38,324 nt of DNA from Desulfobacteraceae bacterium (GTDB lineage Bacteria > Desulfobacterota > DSM-4660 > Desulfatiglandales > Desulfatiglandaceae), in NCBI GenBank assembly GCA_016844935.1, contig JAERTK010000225.1, positions 1-38,324 on the forward strand, read 5' to 3'. A model generated the notes under the pieces. The model was not told where the DNA came from and searched no databases. It was given only the letters and a program-made list of their open reading frames with translations. The translations under genes and the position numbers were made by a program. Shown here one piece after another: positions 33,744-38,324 of the stretch (its first letter is position 1; the number at the start of each line of letters is the position of its first letter).

Positions 33744-33908
33744 AATTTATCCTGTAACCGCATTGAGTGCCTCTCCTTTATTCAACCGCCCGCGCGCGCT
33801 TCCCCTATCCTGAATGGGCAGGACATTACGCCTAAACCCAACACTCTTGGATCAAACCCACCTCCGGAACCCCAAGCAATATATCAATTGGAAATTATGG
33901 AACGCCCG
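33744..33908. other. Intergenic, no gene seen
   Basis: No gene or clear terminator for the ketosynthase operon was seen here. Confidence 0.5.
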
Positions 33909-33947
33909 GAAAAAGAAAACCCCGAAATCCTTTTAAAGATCCGGGGC
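33909..33947 (-). terminator. Intrinsic terminator (minus strand), probably of a tmRNA or tRNA gene
   Basis: On the minus strand, CCCCGGATC (33946-33938) pairs with GATTTCGGGG (33929-33920) and is followed by the T-rich TTTTCTTTTT. It lies 26 bases downstream of a CCA-ending tmRNA/tRNA-like 3' end at 33973-33986. Confidence 0.65.
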
Positions 33948-33972
33948 TTATGTGATTTATTAGATTGATAAT

Positions 33973-33986
33973 TGGTGGAGGCGGCG
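33973..33986 (-). other. Candidate attachment site: 3' end of tmRNA/tRNA gene
   Basis: The minus strand reads CGCCGCCTCCACCA, identical to the 3' end of many bacterial tmRNAs (and some tRNAs), and is followed by a terminator. The rest of an RNA gene (for example the GGTTCGATTCCC T-arm) is not present upstream of it. This is what remains when a mobile element has integrated into the 3' end of an RNA gene and displaced the gene body. The length is short, so chance similarity is possible. Confidence 0.45.
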
Positions 33987-34891
33987 TCCATCCAATCAAA
34001 GGGCTAAACACTTTAAATTAGGGCATTAAATATTTAATATATTCAAAACTACCGTCAAAAGTACCGTCATATATTTTTGCTGCTCAGATCTCTTTTAATG
34101 CTTTTGCAGTGCTTGATAGCCCATAAAAAAACCGCCTACCCGATACCGAGAAACCGGCTTTCTCATCCATGCATCCTATCCTCCACCATGAAACCGTCCA
34201 ACCTCATGGCGCTGGTGAGATCCGGTTCTGAGAATCACCCTGTTAGTTCCTCGATTGCCGGATTCAACCTGAGAATCAAGGGCGTTGATTATCTGCCCAC
34301 CCGTAAGCAGATACCCCTGGACCACTGGTTGGTGAAGCCCAGGGTAGAGGATGAATGGGTTATATATGGAGTGGGGAGGGGCTGGGCGTGGACTCCACGG
34401 GACGAGGATGCACGTTTGGGTGTTGGGGTAGGCATGGGTGGCTGTGCCCACGGGCGTGGCTATTTAATTGATGGGGGCTAACCAACCTTATTCTCACGTT
34501 TTCGGGGGTGGGGTCGTCCGTTCGCCTGCTGGTTCCATTAAGTATGGATACCTTATTGGTCATATCCAACCCCCGCTATTTCCGGGCGACATATTTTCCA
34601 AATCAGCATCAGTCTCCAGAAAATCCCCACATACGCACGGTTTTCAACACGATCCCCCCAACACCCTACCCATGGTATTCATCCGGTCGTGTTTTTTCCC
34701 AGGAGCGCCGTATACGGGGATTTCTTGGCAAGACGGGCTGCTCAGGGTCTTGGGAAAGGGTAATAAACTGTGGACGGTCTTGTGTGGTTCGCCCTGCATC
34801 CCTCCGTGGAACGAAACAACGTGACCTTTTTATCTTGGGTGGTGTATTATAGGCATTGTACCCTAAACCCATTTTAAGCGAGGGGGAATAA
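33987..34891. other. Gene-poor sequence at presumed island edge
   Basis: About 900 bases contain open frames in several phases (for example 34077-34481 plus and 34666-35031 minus), but none has a good ribosome site, a recognisable family or protein-like composition. A tandem TACCGTCA repeat occurs at about 34050-34070, and a segment near 34625-34705 resembles one near 36100-36180. The sequence may be decayed genes. Confidence 0.5.
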
Positions 34892-35692
34892 ATGAAAACT
34901 TTTATCGGTATTCTACTATTCGGTCTTTTGGGTTTCTTGGGATGTAGCGGTAGCAATGATGGTACAAGCACCGTCACTGCCACCTTCAATGGCGAAGCAA
35001 GCCCGGTGACACCATTTGGTATCATAGACATACTCGATCCCAGCTATCAATGGACTCCTGTGCCGGGGGCGTCCAAGTATCATTTGCTGGTGCAAGAAGC
35101 GATCGAAGATTCGACCACGCAAGATTCAACCGAAACTTACATCATTGATGAATGGTACACCGCAGAGGAAGCGGGGTGTGCATCAGAGGAAGTTTTATGC
35201 ACGGTGCATCCTGGTATTGTTACTATTGACGAGAATACATGGAAGGTACAGGCATGCTCGTCCCAGGAATGCGGATTGTGGAGCGAGCCTCTGAATTACG
35301 ATGTCAGCCCCACTCCCTTGAGCTCCGAGACTCGTTTCACCTTTAATGGTGACGGCACATTCACTGATAATTATACGACGCTAATGTGGACCATGACCCG
35401 ACACTCCGGTCTGACAACATGGGAAGGTGCTATCAACTTCTGTAATGATCTGGTGCTGCCTGACGGTGGCTATAGTGACTGGCGGCTCCCCACGCTTTAT
35501 GAGCTTTACCCATTGATCCTTGAGGAAGGTATACTGCCTCAGGATGTTCACCTCTGGACCAGTACAGAGGTGTGGGGCAATGAGGACCCGTCTATGACAT
35601 ACGTCGTGTACAGCGATGGATCGAATAAATATAAAAAGCATGACGTTAATGACAGCGGGTATGGATTGCCTGTGCGAGGTGGCTATCATTGA
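34892..35692 (+). CDS. DUF1566 (Lcl C-terminal) lipoprotein
   Basis: This 266-residue protein starts after AGGGGG and has a lipobox LLGFLGC with lipidated C18. The middle (about 45-140) reads like a fibronectin-type beta sandwich (YQWTPVPGASKYHLLVQ) and contains two cysteine pairs. The end (about 149-266) is a DUF1566 domain with FNGDGTFTDNYTTLMWT, DWRLPTLYELYPLI (197-210) and WTSTEVW. DUF1566 domains occur in surface proteins of many environmental bacteria, including the Legionella collagen-like protein; their role is not clear. A second DUF1566 domain, broken, ends the caspase-like protein at 36464. Confidence 0.82.
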   Translation: MKTFIGILLFGLLGFLGCSGSNDGTSTVTATFNGEASPVTPFGIIDILDPSYQWTPVPGASKYHLLVQEAIEDSTTQDSTETYIIDEWYTAEEAGCASEEVLCTVHPGIVTIDENTWKVQACSSQECGLWSEPLNYDVSPTPLSSETRFTFNGDGTFTDNYTTLMWTMTRHSGLTTWEGAINFCNDLVLPDGGYSDWRLPTLYELYPLILEEGILPQDVHLWTSTEVWGNEDPSMTYVVYSDGSNKYKKHDVNDSGYGLPVRGGYH

Positions 35693-35726
35693 TTTGGTTA
35701 TTCGAGTCATTTGATTATTTAAGGTA

Positions 35727-35756
35727 GGGGCTACAGGGGGATTTCATCCCAGCCCC
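35727..35756 (+). terminator. Hairpin after DUF1566 gene
   Basis: GGGGCT (35727-35732) pairs with AGCCCC (35751-35756) and inner GGGAT with ATCCC (35738-35742 and 35746-35750), 35 bases after the stop codon. No T run follows, so it may be a factor-dependent terminator or only an RNA-stabilising hairpin. Confidence 0.4.
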
Positions 35757-36463
35757 AATACGACCAAATCGATATTCTTGAAACAAGTCCATTATGAATA
35801 TGGAAGCAGGAAGGTGATGGTGTGATAACAGGGGTCCAGAGGGCCCTACTTCAGCAGTTGTTGGGCAGGGGTGGCGTTTGTAGAGGGGTTTACTCGGCTA
35901 ACCCATAGGTAGGTATGACTGAAGGTGAGAACGCCGATTCTCGTTCGCTGGAAAGCCCTCTGTGGAGGGTCTCTGATGAAACTTTCAGGTAAACTTACAG
36001 CGCTGTATAATCCAGCATCCCGAAATCATAGGTGTGGGTAATCGGCTTGCCGTTTCGGATTCCAACGATACATCTCCGTCAATGTTTAGCGTGGTGTCCA
36101 AAAAGACCATATACGGGTAGTCTTTGACATCATCCCGCTGTTACCCAACCCATGGTATTCGTCCTGGCGGGTTTAACCGTAAGTGCCTCGTATAGACTGT
36201 AGTTACGTGACGCAGCATTTCCTATATTTTGCTGCCATGTCGCCCTAGCAAGGCTGTCGCCCTCGTTTTTTGACGTCCAGCGGACCAGCAAGCCCAGAAA
36301 AAAAGGCTACAGCGCAAACCTCTCTCGATAAAAATTATATTGACATCCGAAATTCACTCTGCTAGGCATAAAAATGATTACTTATTCATGAGAAATTGCT
36401 CTGATATACCTTCTTGGCTTTTTTGTTTGCTAGGCACAGAGGGGATCCCAACAGAGGCACCTT
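35757..36463. other. Gene-poor sequence, no gene seen
   Basis: About 700 bases without a credible gene on either strand. A part near 36100-36180 (ACCCATGGTATTCGTCC at its centre) resembles 34625-34705, suggesting an old duplication around the lipoprotein gene. The caspase-like gene's ribosome site (AGAGG, about 36452-36456) lies at the right end. Confidence 0.45.
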
Positions 36464-38218
36464 ATGAAAAAAATCGCAATTCTTATCTTTGCCATCTTCC
36501 CATTATCTTTTTTGGTTCCATCAGTTCTATATTCCGCCAACCGAGGGACCACAATTGCTTCAGCCAAAGATCTGCACGTGCCTATCTACGACAGTTACCA
36601 TGCCCTTGTGGTGGGCATCAGCGATTATCAACAGTGGCCGGATTTGCCCTATGCGGTGAGTGACGCAGAAGAAGTGGCGAAACGGTTGGGGGAAATGGGG
36701 TTTTCCGTAAATCTCGTGACCGATCCTGATTCGCAAGAATTGAAGACTGCCATCCACGAAATGACTTACCGCATGGGCCGGAAAGAGAAGCGGGCAGTGC
36801 TTTTTTATTACGCCGGTCACGGCGAAACTGAAATCATGGCAGACGGCACCAAGATGGGCTACATTATTCCCAGGGACTGTCCCCTGCTCGCGAAAAACCC
36901 AATGGGGTTTGCGTCCCGGGCCGTGAGCATGCGGGATATTGAGTCAGCATCGCTCAGGATACGGGCCAAACATGTGTTGATGCTCTTCGACTCCTGTTTT
37001 TCAGGCGCGCTCTTTGCGCTGGTGCGAGCGGTACCCAATGACATCACAGAAAAAAGCAGCCTTCCAGTAAGACAGTACATCACCGCTGGACGGGAAGACG
37101 AACAGGTACCAGACAAGAGCATGTTCAAGCGGTGTTTCCTCATCGGTTTGAAGGGGGCCGCCGACATGAGCGGCGACGGCTACATCACCGGGAGCGAGAT
37201 GGGCATGTACCTCGCGGACAACGTCGTTGACTATACCCGCAGACGGCAACATCCCCAGTACGGTAAGATCAATAATCCTGACCTGGATCAGGGGGATTTC
37301 ATCTTTGTGCCGGCTAAAACCCAGGCAAAACAACAGCAGCGGAAAAAGCTCACATCCGAACGGCAGGATCTCCTCAAAGACATTCGGAACCTGCGCACCG
37401 AACGTGAAGAGACACACCAGTTGCTCAAGGAAATGAAACAATTGCTTCAACAGCAGCAACAGGCCCAACAGCAAGGGACAAAGACGCTGAAGGAAAAGAA
37501 GGCGCTGGAGGACCAGATCGCGCAACTGGGAAAGGAACGGGAGACCATTGAGCAGCTGGCCGATACCCGGGTGAAAGAATACGAAGCCAGGCTCAGCTAT
37601 TCGAAAAAGAGGATTGAAACAGAAGCGGAAAAGCGAGAGGCTTTGGAACGTGAGCTTAAGAAACTAAAACGGGAAAGAGAGGCAAATCAAAAAGCGGCGC
37701 AGGAGTTGAAGATTCAAACTCCTCAAAGTGATAAGAAAGTAAAACCCCTGTTATTGGCAAAAAAAAAGGAAACAGTTGCTGCCGCCAGTCCAGGAATTCT
37801 CCAAGATAAACCCGCTAAACATAAAATTCACCTTGGCACAAAAAAATCAGAAACCCCAATCGAGGTACATAAACCGAAAATCAGTGTGCCTGCAAATCAA
37901 CAATTGGCTTACGCCCCTAAAAAAATAGATCCGAACACGCTGGCAAGAGTAGTCCTGAGACAAAAACCTATCCAAATGCTTGAATCGGATATTGAGAAAA
38001 TGATTCTTGACCATGGCTTCTATCGCAAAAGCGTTAATGAAAAAAGGGGATTTCCCAACAATCTTTCAGATAACGGAGATGGAACCATTACGGATCATTC
38101 GACCGGTCTGATGTGGCAGAAAGGCGGTTCTTCCTATCAACGGTATCACTATGGGATTGAAGATTACATCACGGATCTAAATGCAATACCCGTGAATGAA
38201 TTGCCTTCACTGTTGTAG
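36464..38218 (+). CDS. Secreted caspase-like (C14) protease with coiled coil and broken DUF1566 domain
   Basis: This 584-residue protein has a signal peptide (about 1-25), then a caspase-fold domain (about 43-285) with the catalytic dyad H119 in YYAGHG and C178 in FDSCFSG. A calcium-loop-like DMSGDGYITGSE (234-245) lies within it. A long Gln/Glu/Lys-rich coiled coil (about 285-415) and a basic linker follow. The C-terminus (about 530-584) opens as a DUF1566 domain (NGDGTITDHSTGLMWQKGG) but ends at NELPSLL with an early TAG. Compared with the usual DWRLPT-ELxSLLE segment, the residues around WRLPT are missing, so a deletion and a nonsense change have cut the domain. The last 106 bases of the window hold no clear gene. 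Confidence 0.85.
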   Translation: MKKIAILIFAIFPLSFLVPSVLYSANRGTTIASAKDLHVPIYDSYHALVVGISDYQQWPDLPYAVSDAEEVAKRLGEMGFSVNLVTDPDSQELKTAIHEMTYRMGRKEKRAVLFYYAGHGETEIMADGTKMGYIIPRDCPLLAKNPMGFASRAVSMRDIESASLRIRAKHVLMLFDSCFSGALFALVRAVPNDITEKSSLPVRQYITAGREDEQVPDKSMFKRCFLIGLKGAADMSGDGYITGSEMGMYLADNVVDYTRRRQHPQYGKINNPDLDQGDFIFVPAKTQAKQQQRKKLTSERQDLLKDIRNLRTEREETHQLLKEMKQLLQQQQQAQQQGTKTLKEKKALEDQIAQLGKERETIEQLADTRVKEYEARLSYSKKRIETEAEKREALERELKKLKREREANQKAAQELKIQTPQSDKKVKPLLLAKKKETVAAASPGILQDKPAKHKIHLGTKKSETPIEVHKPKISVPANQQLAYAPKKIDPNTLARVVLRQKPIQMLESDIEKMILDHGFYRKSVNEKRGFPNNLSDNGDGTITDHSTGLMWQKGGSSYQRYHYGIEDYITDLNAIPVNELPSLL

Positions 38219-38324
38219 AATCGTTGATATCTTCAGTTAATCGTCAAAATACGAAGGAATTATATGAAAAAGCAACAAAAACACGCTTGACCAGATCACG
38301 CTTCTGATTTCGTTGCATAATCTC

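Noticed and set aside
34077..34481. 134-codon plus-strand frame after the presumed attachment site
   Set aside because: No ribosome site, no family similarity and a composition dominated by low-complexity Gly and Arg near the end; treated as non-coding or decayed.
35697..36463. Possible structured non-coding RNA in the long gene-free stretch
   Set aside because: Apart from one hairpin at 35727-35756, I could not find consistent pairing, promoter or known RNA signature.

Overview
The window looks like chromosome from a Gram-negative, probably anaerobic member of the Desulfobacterota (old Deltaproteobacteria). This is an inference from the gene families present: the lapA-lapB-mutS-amidase row, a UPF0280 protein, an FmdB-type zinc ribbon, fused NAD(P)H-hydrate repair enzyme, OmpP1/FadL porin, many PAS/c-di-GMP signalling genes and numerous small palindromic repeats. 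No rRNA, tRNA or 16S-level marker is present, so the assignment is not proven.

Region 1 (1-8066) is accessory. A REP-like double hairpin and a minimal nucleotidyltransferase with a truncated HEPN partner lead into a GC-rich, same-strand gene row. It encodes a glycine-amidinotransferase-like enzyme (1033-2082), a 1423-residue membrane NRPS with the architecture of poly-epsilon-lysine synthetase (Pls/PosA type: A, T, then three pairs of membrane helices alternating with three soluble domains; 2116-6387), a 4'-phosphopantetheinyl transferase overlapping it by 4 bases (6384-7112) and a TraX-like membrane protein (7168-7962). This is the best candidate for an undescribed system: an amidinotransferase-coupled synthesis of a cationic homopoly(amino acid) or guanidino-modified peptide.

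Region 2 (8067-14584, minus strand) has a small secreted protein, an ornithine-cyclodeaminase-family fragment, an OmpP1/FadL porin, a large periplasmic arylsulfatase, a receiver-only response regulator and a patatin-like lipoprotein. Region 3 (14611-20501) is a signalling block: PAS-LuxR regulator, PAS-PAS histidine kinase, PilZ protein and a MASE4-(degenerate GGDEF)-EAL phosphodiesterase. The block is heavily marked by repeats: a 140-base palindrome, two near-identical hairpins bracketing the kinase (the second provides its stop codon), and 30-base direct repeats bracketing the EAL gene.

Region 4 (20503-30596) is housekeeping: a minus-strand run of metallophosphoesterase, lapA, lapB, mutS and N-acetylmuramoyl-alanine amidase, then FmdB-like protein (+), UPF0280 (-) and nnr (-). 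Region 5 (30718-33743) is a four-gene plus-strand operon: hotdog thioesterase, LpxL-like acyltransferase, acyl carrier protein and ketosynthase, resembling part of an aryl-polyene or lipid-modification pathway.

Region 6 (33744-38324) appears to be the edge of an integrated island. A minus-strand terminator next to a 14-base match to a tmRNA/tRNA 3' end is followed by gene-poor sequence, a DUF1566 lipoprotein and a secreted caspase-like protein whose C-terminal DUF1566 domain is broken.
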